This document shows positions 49,707-58,938 of a stretch of 64,000 bases of DNA, piece by piece. Where the stretch lies: assembly GCF_002368195.1 (NCBI RefSeq), contig NZ_AP018178.1:915738-979737 (forward strand), read 5' to 3'. Below the pieces are notes generated by a model, which saw only the letters and a program-made list of their open reading frames with translations, made no database searches and was not told the DNA's origin. A program made the translations under genes and the position numbers. How positions within the stretch are numbered: the first letter of the stretch is position 1; each line of letters begins with the position of its first letter. This stretch comes from Calothrix sp. NIES-2100. Lineage in GTDB: Bacteria; Cyanobacteriota; Cyanobacteriia; Cyanobacteriales; Nostocaceae.

Positions 49707-50591
49707 ATGTCAACTAACATCACTGAAAACCAGAGTTTCCCTGCACCTACTGTCCCAGATTGGGAACCTACCCCACCACCAACAGATTTAATTTTTGATG
49801 ACGGAGAACCCTTGGAAAGTAACCGCCACCGCATTGCGATGAATGTTTTAATCCGGTCGCTACAACAGGCTTGGTCAGACCGCAATGATTACTTTGTCGG
49901 CGGTAATATGTTTGTTTACTATAGTCGTATACAGGCGCGAAATCGAGATTTTAAAGGGCCGGATTTTTTTGTGGTTCTCAATGTTGAAGGAACAGCTTCT
50001 CGCCAAGGTTGGGTTGTCTGGGATGAAAACGGACGCTATCCTGATGTAATTGTGGAATTGATGTCCCCCTCAACGAAAAATGTGGATTTAGGTGAGAAAA
50101 AGAATCTCTATGAAGGAGTTTTTAGAACTAGAGATTATTTCGTTTTTGACCCCTTTGACTCCAGTTCCTTGCAAGGATGGAGGTTGGATGTCAATTTTCG
50201 CTATCAGCCGTTAGTTACCAATGAACAAGGTTGGTTGTGGTGCGAAACTTTAGGATTTTGGCTGGGAATTTGGGAAGGAACGATAGACCGAGAAACTGCT
50301 TCTTGGTTACGATTTTATGACCGCGAAGAAAATTTAGTTTTCTTACCGGAAGAAGCAGCACAGCAACGGGCGGAAGCTGAAAGCCAACGGGCGGAAGCTG
50401 AACGCCAACGGGCGGAAGCTGAATTCCAACGGGCGGAATCTGAACACCAACGGGCGAAAGCTGAATCCCAACGGGCGGAATCTGAATCTCAACGGGCGGA
50501 AGCTGAATCTCAACGGGCGGAAGCTGAACGCCAACGGGCTGAACGTTTAGCCGCACGTTTGCGAGAATTAGGAGAAAATCCAGAGGATTGA
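49707..50591 (+). CDS. Uma2-family (PD-(D/E)XK-like) protein with repetitive coiled-coil tail
   Basis: 294 aa. Domain 20-205 is a Uma2/DUF820 fold: KGPDFFVVLNVEG, YPDVIVELMSPSTKNVDLGEKKNLYEG and RDYFVFDPF, carrying the D, E and K of a nuclease centre. After residue 210 the sequence turns into QRAEAES/QRAEAER repeats (18 bp units, about nine) forming a charged coiled coil, ended by ERLAARLRELGENPED, a common ending in cyanobacterial Uma2 proteins. These genes are numerous in cyanobacteria; a cellular role is not known. It is unpaired and next to the CRISPR array by position only. Confidence 0.87.
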   Translation: MSTNITENQSFPAPTVPDWEPTPPPTDLIFDDGEPLESNRHRIAMNVLIRSLQQAWSDRNDYFVGGNMFVYYSRIQARNRDFKGPDFFVVLNVEGTASRQGWVVWDENGRYPDVIVELMSPSTKNVDLGEKKNLYEGVFRTRDYFVFDPFDSSSLQGWRLDVNFRYQPLVTNEQGWLWCETLGFWLGIWEGTIDRETASWLRFYDREENLVFLPEEAAQQRAEAESQRAEAERQRAEAEFQRAESEHQRAKAESQRAESESQRAEAESQRAEAERQRAERLAARLRELGENPED

Positions 50592-50840
50592 TTAGGAAGT
50601 AATATCATGTCCGGTGAATTACCCATAAAAAACCCCAACCCTTAAACATAAGACAAGGGGACGTTGTAGTATAAAAAACCCCAACCCTTAATCCCCTCCT
50701 CGCTTGCGGGGAGGGGAGACGCAAGCGGCGGGGTGGGGTTCCAGGTATTATGGTTAATTGCTCGGACATCATATAATTTGGTGCTGAAGGATTGGACGCA
50801 TTAGAAATCTTGCAGGCACATTAGCCGATCCCTAATCGCT
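50592..50840. other. Gene-free stretch with GC-rich dispersed repeat
   Basis: Contains AAAAAACCCCAACCCTTAA twice (50625, 50675) and the GCTTGCGGGGAGGGGAG repeat to 50745, of the same class as the inserts in miniature family 1. No gene. Confidence 0.7.
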
Positions 50841-50984
50841 CAATACGGTTCGGTTAACGTCATTGCGAGCGAAGCGAAGCAATCGCAAAGACTCTGGGAT
50901 TGCTTCGCTTCGCTCGCAATGACTGTAAATATTGTTGCTCATGTACTTAACTACTTTCCTTTTCCCTTTAACCGAACCGTATTG
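50841..50984. mobile_element. 144-bp miniature element with 17-bp ends and 10-bp target duplication
   Basis: The ends are perfect inverted repeats: CAATACGGTTCGGTTAA at the left and TTAACCGAACCGTATTG at the right. It is bounded by identical 10-bp direct repeats CCTAATCGCT at 50831-50840 and 50985-50994. Nested inside (50859-50924) is the palindrome that begins GTCATTGCGAGCGAAG. No coding capacity. The element lies directly before tandem array C. Confidence 0.92.
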
Positions 50985-50998
50985 CCTAATCGCTAACC

Positions 50999-51263
50999 CC
51001 AATTCAATAAACGACTACCCCAATTCAATAAACGACTACCCGAATTCAATAAACGACTACCCCAATTCAATAAACGACTACCCGAATTCAATAAACGACT
51101 ACCCCAATTCAATAAACGACTACCCGAATTCAATAAACGACTACCCGAATTCAATAAACGACTACCCAAATTCAATAAACGACTACCCAAATTCAAAAAA
51201 CGACCGCCCCAATTCATTAAACGACTACCCGAATTCAATAAACGATCGCCCCAATTCATTAAT
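50999..51263. repeat. 21-bp tandem array C (about 12.6 units)
   Basis: Units CCAATTCAATAAACGACTAC plus C repeat; CCAATTC and CGAATTC alternate, and the final units change to CATTAAACG and to GATCGCC. Both strands are open (DYPNSIN forward, NSGSRLL reverse). No gene signal. The right end runs into GATCGCC HIP1-like DNA before the phosphoribosyltransferase gene. Same period and size as arrays A and B. Confidence 0.9.
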
Positions 51264-51336
51264 CGGTAAAATCAAAGGGCGATCGCACTCCACATCGGCT
51301 TGCTTGTAGTGACAATGTAGGCTGAAATTTCATCCT

Positions 51337-51879
51337 TCATACTTCAGCTACGGTTGCTACCTCACTCCGCTGGCTGAATTTTGCTGCTAGTTCTGCGGGG
51401 TTTGTATATTCATAGGGTTCAAAGGGTTGGTGAATCCAAGGGTTGTCGGCTAGGTAGTCAACATAATAATCGGGTTCGATGACTGAACAAGCTTTATACC
51501 AAATTACAGCAGTACGGATTTCGGCGATCGCAAATTCACTTTTTTGCTTTAGCCAAGGAACAGTTTCTTGGAGTGTGACTCCAGAGTCTACCAGATCATC
51601 AACTAATAATATCCGCTCACCTAAACTTTCGCTCGTCATGGTTAAATGACGTGAAAAGGTTAAAGAACCCCTTTCTTGCTTGCCTGGGCCACTGTAAGAT
51701 GATGTTGCTAAAATTGCCAGCGGTTGCTGGTAAATACGGGAAAGAATATCTCCGACTCGCAGTCCGCCTCTGGCTAGACAGACAATCTGGTTGAATTCCC
51801 AACCGGATTGATAAATCTTAGCAGCCAGGTGTTCAATTTTTTGGTGATAATCTGACCAAGAAACGTAAAGGTCTGGCAT
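51337..51879 (-). CDS. Phosphoribosyltransferase
   Basis: 180 aa. PRPP-binding motif ILLVDDLVDSGVTL and the beginning VSWSDYHQKIEHLAAKIYQSG mark a type I phosphoribosyltransferase close to xanthine/guanine enzymes. Possible base-binding loop IWYKACSVIEPDYYVDY. The base used cannot be fixed; xanthine or hypoxanthine is likely. The start ATG at 51879 is 71 bp from the divergent symporter gene at 51951. Confidence 0.87.
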   Translation of the reverse strand: MPDLYVSWSDYHQKIEHLAAKIYQSGWEFNQIVCLARGGLRVGDILSRIYQQPLAILATSSYSGPGKQERGSLTFSRHLTMTSESLGERILLVDDLVDSGVTLQETVPWLKQKSEFAIAEIRTAVIWYKACSVIEPDYYVDYLADNPWIHQPFEPYEYTNPAELAAKFSQRSEVATVAEV

Positions 51880-51950
51880 AAAGTAAGTAATTTTTAGTGA
51901 ATACTGAAGGCAAATGCAAAGTCTCTATTTTAATATGAGCGCAAAATATT

Positions 51951-53372
51951 ATGAATGATTCCCCTGCTGAGAATTCTGCTGTAAGTGAAAAATTGCCATT
52001 TAAAACGAAACTAGCTTATGGTGCAGGCGATTTAGGCCCGGCGATTACTGCCAATATTTCGATATTTTTTCTGCTGGTGTTCTTTACAAACGTCGCTGGG
52101 ATTCCGGCGGGTTTGGCTGGTAGCATTTTGATGGTTGGGAAAATTTGGGATGCGGTTAACGATCCGTTTGTCGGCTTTCTCACCGATAAAACTAAATCGC
52201 GGCGCTGGGGTCGTCGTTTGCCTTGGCTATTATATGGGGCGATTCCCTTTGGAGTATTCTTTTTCTTACAATGGATTGTACCACCCTTTAGTGTCTGGGG
52301 TTTGTTCTGGTATTACGTGGCGATCGGGTTGATATCTCAGGTGTTTTACACTGTTGTGAATTTGCCTTATACGGCAATGACTCCCGAACTAACGCAAGAT
52401 TATGATGAACGTACTAGCCTCAACAGTTTTCGCTTCACCTTTTCCATCGGTGGTAGTATTTTATCGTTGATTTTGTCGAAAATTGTCTTTTCCCTAATTA
52501 GCGATCGCGCTCAGCAATATTTAGTATTAGCGGCAATCTGTACTATAATTTCCACATTAGCCTTGTATTGGTGCGTTTACGGCACACGCGATCGCGTTTT
52601 GGCTTTTGAAGCTAAACGTATCCAGCTAGAAGAACCCCCAGCAATTCCCTTCATTGAACAACTCAAAATCGTCTTTACTAATCGTCCTTTTCTATTTGTC
52701 ATCGGTATTTATCTTTGTTCTTGGTTAGGCGTACAAATTACAGCCAGCATTATTCCTTATTTTGTCGTTTACTGTATGCGTCTGCAAGAATCAGATGTCC
52801 CTACAGTCATGATTGCGGTTCAAGGAACAGCGTTGGTAATGCTGTTTTTTTGGAGTAATTTAAGTAAAAAAGTTGGTAAGAAAATTGTCTATTTTCTGGG
52901 CATGATTTTATGGATTATCGCCGCTGCTGGGCTTTATTTCCTGCAACCTGGTCAACTTGTTTTAATGTATGTGATGGCAGTCATGGCAGGTTTTGGTGTA
53001 TCTACAGCTTATCTCGTTCCCTGGTCGATGATTCCAGATGTGATTGAATTAGATGAACTGCAAACCGGACAACGCCGCGAAGGAGTGTTTTATGGCTTTA
53101 TGGTGTTGTTGCAAAAATTTGGTTTAGCTTTTGGCTTATTTTTGGTAGGAAACGCTTTAGAAGCATACGGTTTTAAAGCAGCTGTCACTGGACAAACTGC
53201 ACTCCCCACACAACCTGAGTCTGCATTATTAGCTATCCGCCTTGCAGTTGGGCCTTTACCAACAATTTGTTTAATTGCTGGTTTAGTTTTGACCTATTTT
53301 TATCCGATTACGCGGGAGATGCACGCGGAAATTATGCTGAAACTTCAACAACGCCAAGAAAAAATTGATTAA
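51951..53372 (+). CDS. MFS symporter of the GPH (MelB-like) family
   Basis: 473 aa with about twelve membrane helices. Family signatures include KLAYGAGDLGPAITANIS, a beginning of GPH symporters, FLTDKTKSRRWGRRLPWLLYGAIP (the MFS loop 2-3 motif) and LELDELQTGQRREGVFYGF (the conserved motif in loop 8-9 of the family). Members carry sugars or related compounds with Na+ or H+. The Asp in the first helix of MelB is replaced by GDLGP, so the ion cannot be guessed. Start at ATG 51951; ends 224 bp before metH. Confidence 0.9.
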   Translation: MNDSPAENSAVSEKLPFKTKLAYGAGDLGPAITANISIFFLLVFFTNVAGIPAGLAGSILMVGKIWDAVNDPFVGFLTDKTKSRRWGRRLPWLLYGAIPFGVFFFLQWIVPPFSVWGLFWYYVAIGLISQVFYTVVNLPYTAMTPELTQDYDERTSLNSFRFTFSIGGSILSLILSKIVFSLISDRAQQYLVLAAICTIISTLALYWCVYGTRDRVLAFEAKRIQLEEPPAIPFIEQLKIVFTNRPFLFVIGIYLCSWLGVQITASIIPYFVVYCMRLQESDVPTVMIAVQGTALVMLFFWSNLSKKVGKKIVYFLGMILWIIAAAGLYFLQPGQLVLMYVMAVMAGFGVSTAYLVPWSMIPDVIELDELQTGQRREGVFYGFMVLLQKFGLAFGLFLVGNALEAYGFKAAVTGQTALPTQPESALLAIRLAVGPLPTICLIAGLVLTYFYPITREMHAEIMLKLQQRQEKID

Positions 53373-53596
53373 GCTTATTTAATAATAAATAACAAAGGAC
53401 ATGGGGATGAGGGGCAGAGAAGACTGTTGACGGTTGACTGTTGACGGTTGACGGTTGACTGTTGACTGTGGTCACTGAGCGTAAAGCCTGCGGCATAGCT
53501 TCGCTTAGCGCGTAGCGTCTCGCAGAGAAGCCGAAGTGTTGACTGTTTTTCAATGCCCCATGCCCCATGCCCCATGCCCAATTTTACAGTGAAAAT
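53373..53596. repeat. TTGACGG and ATGCCCC heptamer repeats
   Basis: TTGACGG/TTGACTG units at 53420-53475 and ATGCCCC units at 53553-53580. Between them is the dispersed repeat GCGTAGCGTCTCGCAGAG. Frames here (53332-53605, minus) are repeat readings. Confidence 0.9.
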
Positions 53597-56500
53597 ATGA
53601 CTCATCCTTTTCTTGAACGGTTACATAATCCAGAAGGCCCAGTTATCGTCTTTGACGGTGCAATGGGTACTAACTTACAAACACAAAACCTGACGGCTGA
53701 TGATTTCGGCGGAGCGCAGTATGAAGGTTGTAATGAATATTTAATCCACACTAACCCGGAAGCTGTCGCCAAAGTTCACCGTGATTTTCTCGCTGCTGGT
53801 GCGGATGTGATTGAAACGGATACTTTTGGTGCGACTTCGATTGTTTTGGCTGAATATGACTTGGCAGATCAGACATATTACCTGAACAAGAAAGCCGCCG
53901 AATTAGCCAAATCTGTGGCGGCGGAATTCTCTACACCAGAAAAACCCCGGTTTGTGGCGGGTTCCATTGGCCCGACAACCAAACTTCCTACCTTGGGACA
54001 TATTGACTTTGATACCCTAAAAACTGCTTTTGCTGAACAAGCAGAAGCTTTATGGGATGGTGGGGTTGATATATTTATTGTGGAGACTTGCCAGGATGTG
54101 TTGCAAATTAAAGCCGCACTCAATGGGATTGAAGAGGTTTTTGCCAAAAAAGGCGATCGCCGGCCGTTGATGGTATCGGTGACAATGGAAAGTATGGGCA
54201 CAATGTTGGTAGGTACGGAAATCAGCGCCGTACTGACAATTTTGGCACCTTACCCCATTGATATCTTGGGATTGAACTGTGCCACAGGCCCAGATTTGAT
54301 GAAGCCACATATTAAATATCTGGCAGAACATTCACCTTTTGTCGTTTCTTGTATTCCCAACGCGGGTTTACCGGAAAATGTCGGCGGTCAAGCACACTAC
54401 CGCTTGACACCGATGGAATTACGGATGGCGTTGATGCATTTTGTTGAAGATTTGGGTGTCCAAGTGATTGGGGGTTGCTGTGGGACACGTCCAGAACACA
54501 TTCAACAATTAGCTGAAATTGCCAAGGATCTAAAGCCGAAGGTTCGACAGCCGAGTTTAGAACCGGCAGCGGCATCGATTTATACTACTCAACCTTACGA
54601 CCAAGATAATTCTTTCTTAATTGTCGGTGAACGCCTCAACGCTAGCGGTTCCAAAAAGTGCCGCGAATTGCTGAATGCGGAAGATTGGGATGGACTGGTG
54701 TCAATGGCTAGATCCCAGGTGAAAGAAGGTGCCCATGTGCTTGATGTTAACGTCGATTACGTAGGGCGCGATGGGGTCAAGGATATGCACGAACTCGTTT
54801 CGCGCATTGTTAATAATGTGACATTACCCTTGATGCTCGATTCCACCGAATGGGAAAAAATGGAGGCGGGTTTAAAAGTTGCGGGGGGTAAGTGTTTACT
54901 CAACTCGACTAACTATGAAGATGGCGAACCGCGTTTTTTGAAGGTGCTGGAATTAGCTAAGAAATATGGTGCAGGGGTAGTCATTGGCACAATAGATGAA
55001 GAAGGGATGGCGCGAACTGCCGAGAGAAAATTTGCGATCGCCCAACGTGCCTATCGTCAAGCTGTAGAATATGGTATTCCAGCCACAGAAATCTTCTTTG
55101 ACACCTTAGCTTTACCTATTTCTACCGGGATTGAAGAAGATAGGGAAAATGGCAAAGCGACAATTGAAGCCATTCGGCGGATTCGTCAAGAATTGCCTGG
55201 ATGTCATGTGATTTTGGGGGTATCAAATATTTCCTTTGGTTTAAATCCAGCGTCGCGAATTGTGCTAAATTCGGTGTTTTTGCATGAAGCGATGGCAGCC
55301 GGTATGGATGCAGCCATAGTCAGCGCTAGCAAGATTTTACCACTATCGAAGATTGAACCACAACATCAAGAAATTTGTCGGCAGTTGATTTATGATCAGC
55401 GGCGGTTTGAGGGTAATGTCTGCGTTTACGATCCCTTAGGAGAACTCACCACCGTTTTTGCTGGGGTGACGACAAAACGCAACAAAGGTGTAGATGAAAA
55501 CCTCCCCATCGAAGAACGGCTGAAGCGTCATATTATAGATGGCGAACGCATTGGTTTAGAAGCACAGCTAACCAAAGCTTTAGAACAATATCCCCCCTTG
55601 GAAATTATCAACACCTTTCTCCTGGATGGGATGAAAGTTGTGGGTGAGTTGTTCGGTTCCGGACAAATGCAGCTACCCTTTGTATTGCAGTCGGCGGAAA
55701 CCATGAAAGCGGCGGTAGCTTACCTCGAACCATTCATGGAAAAGTCAGAAGCGGGGAATAATGGCAAAGGAACGGTGATTATTGCCACAGTTAAAGGTGA
55801 TGTCCATGATATTGGTAAAAACCTGGTGGATATCATTCTTTCTAATAATGGCTACAGAGTGATTAATTTGGGGATTAAACAGTCAGTAGAAAACATCATT
55901 CAAGCTTACGAACAGCACCAAGCTGATTGTATTGCTATGAGTGGGTTGCTGGTAAAATCTACCGCCTTTATGAAAGAAAATTTAGAAACTTTCAACGAAA
56001 AGGGCATTACTGTCCCCGTGATTTTAGGCGGTGCAGCCTTAACGCCTAAATTTGTGCATCAAGATTGCCAAAATACCTATAAAGGTAAAGTAATTTATGG
56101 CAAAGACGCTTTCTCTGACTTGCATTTCATGGATAAATTAATGCCAGCCAAAGCTGCTGGTAACTGGGATAATTTGCAAGGCTTTTTAGATGAAGTTGGT
56201 GAGGATGAAGCAAAAATCATCACCAAACAGCCAAAACCTGTTGTGAAAGAATCTTCAGTTAATCCTCAAGCAATAGATACCAGACGTTCTGAAGCTGTGG
56301 CGGTAGATATTGAACGTCCAACACCGCCTTTCTGGGGAACAAAGTTATTACAGCCTGAAGATATTTCTTTAGAGGAATTATTCGGGTATTTAGATTTGCA
56401 AGCTTTGATAGCCGGACAATGGCAATTCCGCAAACCAAAGGAACAAACTAAGGAAGAATATCAGGCTTTCTTAGCTGAAAAAGTCTATCCAGTTTTAGAA

Positions 56501-57127
56501 CATTGGAAACAGCGAATTCTTGAGGAGAATTTATTGCATCCGCAGGTGATTTATGGATATTTCCCTTGTCAGGCTGAGGGGAATACTTTGTATGTTTATG
56601 AACCGAACGAAGGCGCAGAGAACACAGAGGTAAAAGCAAGTTTTGAGTTTCCTCGACAGAAGTCTTCCACCAGGCTTTGTATAGCAGATTTCTTTGCACC
56701 GAAGGAGTCAGGGATAATTGATGTGTTCCCCATGCAAGCGGTGACTGTGGGAGACATTGCGACAGAGTACGCGCAGAAGTTATTTGCGGATAATCAATAC
56801 ACAGATTATCTGTATTTCCACGGTTTAGCGGTGCAGGTAGCGGAAGCCTTGGCTGAATGGACACACGCCAGAATTCGGCAAGAGTTAGGCTTTGCGGCTG
56901 AGGAACCGGATAATATTCGGGATATCTTGGCACAACGCTATCGGGGTTCCCGGTATAGTTTTGGCTATCCGGCTTGTCCGAATATTCAGGATCAATTTAA
57001 GCAGCTGGAGTTGTTGGGGACTGATAGGATTAGTCTATATATGGATGAAAGTGAGCAACTTTATCCAGAACAGTCTACAACGGCGATTATTACCTATCAC
57101 CCAGTAGCGAAGTACTTTAGCGCTTAG
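53597..57127 (+). CDS. metH: Cobalamin-dependent methionine synthase
   Basis: 1176 aa from ATG 53597 (MTHPFLERLHNPEGPVIVFDGAMGT); ten residues upstream are repeat-derived. Domains in order: homocysteine-binding (about 15-325) with zinc ligands at GLNCATGPD and GGCCGTRPEH; pterin-binding (about 345-620); cobalamin cap and Rossmann (about 640-870) with the His of DVHDIGKNLVD that coordinates cobalt; activation domain (about 915-1176) with RGSRYSFGYPACPNIQDQ. It methylates homocysteine with methyl-tetrahydrofolate. A cobalamin riboswitch is not visible upstream, where only repeats lie. Confidence 0.97.
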   Translation: MTHPFLERLHNPEGPVIVFDGAMGTNLQTQNLTADDFGGAQYEGCNEYLIHTNPEAVAKVHRDFLAAGADVIETDTFGATSIVLAEYDLADQTYYLNKKAAELAKSVAAEFSTPEKPRFVAGSIGPTTKLPTLGHIDFDTLKTAFAEQAEALWDGGVDIFIVETCQDVLQIKAALNGIEEVFAKKGDRRPLMVSVTMESMGTMLVGTEISAVLTILAPYPIDILGLNCATGPDLMKPHIKYLAEHSPFVVSCIPNAGLPENVGGQAHYRLTPMELRMALMHFVEDLGVQVIGGCCGTRPEHIQQLAEIAKDLKPKVRQPSLEPAAASIYTTQPYDQDNSFLIVGERLNASGSKKCRELLNAEDWDGLVSMARSQVKEGAHVLDVNVDYVGRDGVKDMHELVSRIVNNVTLPLMLDSTEWEKMEAGLKVAGGKCLLNSTNYEDGEPRFLKVLELAKKYGAGVVIGTIDEEGMARTAERKFAIAQRAYRQAVEYGIPATEIFFDTLALPISTGIEEDRENGKATIEAIRRIRQELPGCHVILGVSNISFGLNPASRIVLNSVFLHEAMAAGMDAAIVSASKILPLSKIEPQHQEICRQLIYDQRRFEGNVCVYDPLGELTTVFAGVTTKRNKGVDENLPIEERLKRHIIDGERIGLEAQLTKALEQYPPLEIINTFLLDGMKVVGELFGSGQMQLPFVLQSAETMKAAVAYLEPFMEKSEAGNNGKGTVIIATVKGDVHDIGKNLVDIILSNNGYRVINLGIKQSVENIIQAYEQHQADCIAMSGLLVKSTAFMKENLETFNEKGITVPVILGGAALTPKFVHQDCQNTYKGKVIYGKDAFSDLHFMDKLMPAKAAGNWDNLQGFLDEVGEDEAKIITKQPKPVVKESSVNPQAIDTRRSEAVAVDIERPTPPFWGTKLLQPEDISLEELFGYLDLQALIAGQWQFRKPKEQTKEEYQAFLAEKVYPVLEHWKQRILEENLLHPQVIYGYFPCQAEGNTLYVYEPNEGAENTEVKASFEFPRQKSSTRLCIADFFAPKESGIIDVFPMQAVTVGDIATEYAQKLFADNQYTDYLYFHGLAVQVAEALAEWTHARIRQELGFAAEEPDNIRDILAQRYRGSRYSFGYPACPNIQDQFKQLELLGTDRISLYMDESEQLYPEQSTTAIITYHPVAKYFSA

Positions 57128-57447
57128 AACCCCACCCCCTAACCCCCTCCCCGCAAGCGAGGAGGGGGGATAATATTAAAAAATACCAAAAACGCAAATT
57201 GTAGGGGTGGGGTTTCCCCGCCCTTGGCTTCGCGACAATGCGTATCTCATACAATTTCTCTGTGAAGCTGCGCCTAATTCTCTTAGTCTCTTATTACTTG
57301 GCGTACTTGGCGTACTTGGCGGTTAATTTTCTTCCTAAGTTAATTCAGCGCATCTTCAGAAAATCTCGGACTATATCTCCTATCTTCGCGTCCTTTGCGT
57401 CTACCCTGCGGGAACGGCTTCGCCGAACGTGGTTCGTTTCTCTATTA
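57128..57447. other. Gene-free stretch with dispersed repeats
   Basis: Contains a copy of the GC-rich motif (CCCCACCCCCTAACCCC, then CTCCCCGCAAGCGAGGAG) at 57130-57170, GTAGGGGTGGGGTTTCCCCG at 57203, and near 57300 direct ACTTGGCGTACTTGGCGT units, then the GCGTCCTTTGCG repeat class. An 81-codon frame at 57238-57483 is repeat-derived. Confidence 0.65.
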
Positions 57448-58464
57448 TCACCGCCGATATTCGTCGCCGCAATCGCCGATTAACTCATACAAATCTCGTG
57501 ATTTTTCCGAGACAGCGTCTATCTTTTTTAAATCCTCAGCATCTAAATTGAAATTAAATACTTTGGCGTTATCTGCTAAATGTTCCGATATCCCTAGTCT
57601 TGCACCTACAATTACACCGCCAACAGCAGGCTTATCTAAGATGTAACGTACTGCGACATTAGGAATACTCACCTTATGCTTATCGGCGATAGATTTGAGG
57701 GTAGAAAGCAACTCTTGCAATAAGAGCCAACCACCCCAAGCATCAACCATATTTTTATACTTTTTCAAGCTAACTGTAGTGAGGCTCAATCCTCGCGGTT
57801 CTGGTTTACCTAAGTACTTTTCTGATAGCAAACCACCGCAGACTGTACCATAAGTCAATAGTTTAATGTCGTGCTGTTGACAGAATTGAATCATATTCAC
57901 TTCTGGACGACGATCAACTAAGGAAAATTGTACTTGATTAGAAACTATTTTGATACCTGCTTCCACAATAATTTGCAGATTTTCAGTATCAAAATTAGTC
58001 AAAGCTAAATGCTTAATTTTGCCCTCAGTTTGAAGTTCTGCCATATATTTGAGAGCATCAAGGTAGTTTTTATCTTGATATTCCCACCAATGGAACTGCA
58101 TTAAATCTAATGATTCCACATCCATCCTTCTCAGGGAAATATCGATACTGTCCTCGACTATTTTTTTAGTCATTTTTCCCGGACGCGGAACCCACTTAGT
58201 AAATGCTTGAATATTTGCTAAGGCTGCTTGACCACGAGTAGCAATAACTTGACGACGAAATTCACCAATTAAGTCTTCAGCAGGGCCATAATGGTCTGCT
58301 AAATCCCAAGTTGTAAAGCCCGCATCGATATATTTAAACATAGTTTGAATGGCAGCTTTGGGATCAATGCGTCCATGTCCGCCAGAAACTTGCCACATGC
58401 CATTTAAGATGCGGCAGATTTTTAAATCAGGGGTAAATTGGAGATAGCTGTTTGTTGGTAGCAT
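57448..58464 (-). CDS. Aldo/keto reductase
   Basis: 338 aa. The (beta/alpha)8 AKR layout is visible: Asp and Tyr of the tetrad in TTWDLADHYGPAEDLIGE, Lys in QAFTKWVPRPG and His in LDLMQFHWWEYQD; NADPH-binding NVAVRYILDKPAVGGVIVGAR near the end. The best match is the family of uncharacterised AKRs common in cyanobacteria and plants. The substrate is unknown. The start ATG at 58464 is followed upstream by a run of heptamer repeats. Confidence 0.9.
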   Translation of the reverse strand: MLPTNSYLQFTPDLKICRILNGMWQVSGGHGRIDPKAAIQTMFKYIDAGFTTWDLADHYGPAEDLIGEFRRQVIATRGQAALANIQAFTKWVPRPGKMTKKIVEDSIDISLRRMDVESLDLMQFHWWEYQDKNYLDALKYMAELQTEGKIKHLALTNFDTENLQIIVEAGIKIVSNQVQFSLVDRRPEVNMIQFCQQHDIKLLTYGTVCGGLLSEKYLGKPEPRGLSLTTVSLKKYKNMVDAWGGWLLLQELLSTLKSIADKHKVSIPNVAVRYILDKPAVGGVIVGARLGISEHLADNAKVFNFNLDAEDLKKIDAVSEKSRDLYELIGDCGDEYRR

Positions 58465-58465
58465 T

Positions 58466-58543
58466 GGGAAGGATGAAGGATGAAGGATGAAGGATGAAGG
58501 ATGAAGGATGAAGGATGAAGGATGAAGGATGAAGGATGAAGGA
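58466..58543. repeat. GGATGAA heptamer run (about 11 copies)
   Basis: An almost pure tandem run of GGATGAA between the aldo/keto reductase start and the cytochrome c6 stop. It is the purest short repeat in the window and could vary in copy number. Confidence 0.95.
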
Positions 58544-58551
58544 TTAATTAT

Positions 58552-58896
58552 TTAACGCCAATCTTTTTCGGCTTGTTCTAAAACGTAAGCAGAAACATCT
58601 TGAATTTGTTCTGTAGTCAGGCGGTCTTTATAAGCTGACATATTATTTTTACCATTGGTGACAATGGCTGATATTGCCTCTAAAGAATCCATTCCATATT
58701 TCTTCAGTGCTTTTTTCTTTAAAGTCTTACCTCGTCTCACAATATTACCACCGTTTTCATGACACCCTGCACAATGAATCTCGAATATCTTCGCCCCGCT
58801 AGCTATATCTGCTGTAGCAGGTTGTGTAATCATACTTGTGAAAATTAAGCAAGTAAGTAATATCAATTTGATGATTTTGGATAATTGTTTTTTCAT
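58552..58896 (-). CDS. petJ: Cytochrome c6-like protein
   Basis: 114 aa with signal peptide 1-29 (KIIKLILLTCLIFTSMI, cleavage after ATA). Heme motif is CAGCH (Cys42, Cys45, His46), and the axial Met lies in NMSAYKDRLT. Length and layout of the mature part (about 85 residues) fit cytochrome c6, the lumenal carrier between cytochrome b6-f and photosystem I. Several basic residues near GKTLKKKALKKYG differ from acidic c6 and resemble basic Nostocales c6. Whether it is the main or a secondary c6 is open. Confidence 0.9.
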   Translation of the reverse strand: MKKQLSKIIKLILLTCLIFTSMITQPATADIASGAKIFEIHCAGCHENGGNIVRRGKTLKKKALKKYGMDSLEAISAIVTNGKNNMSAYKDRLTTEQIQDVSAYVLEQAEKDWR

Positions 58897-58938
58897 ATAC
58901 TCAAGATAAATTTTTGCTTATATATCACAGTTTTCATC

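Noticed and set aside
50215..50556. Minus-strand frames over the Uma2-family gene tail
   Set aside because: Shadows of the 18-bp coding repeats; proline/valine-rich repeats with no homology.
50932..51309. Open frames DYPNSIN and SGSRLLN on both strands
   Set aside because: Products of array C; same reason as for A and B.
53373..53596. Cobalamin riboswitch upstream of metH
   Set aside because: The gap holds only heptamer and dispersed repeats; no B12-box-like sequence was found.
57238..57646. Plus-strand frames of 81 and 83 codons
   Set aside because: They read dispersed repeat DNA and the antisense of the aldo/keto reductase gene.
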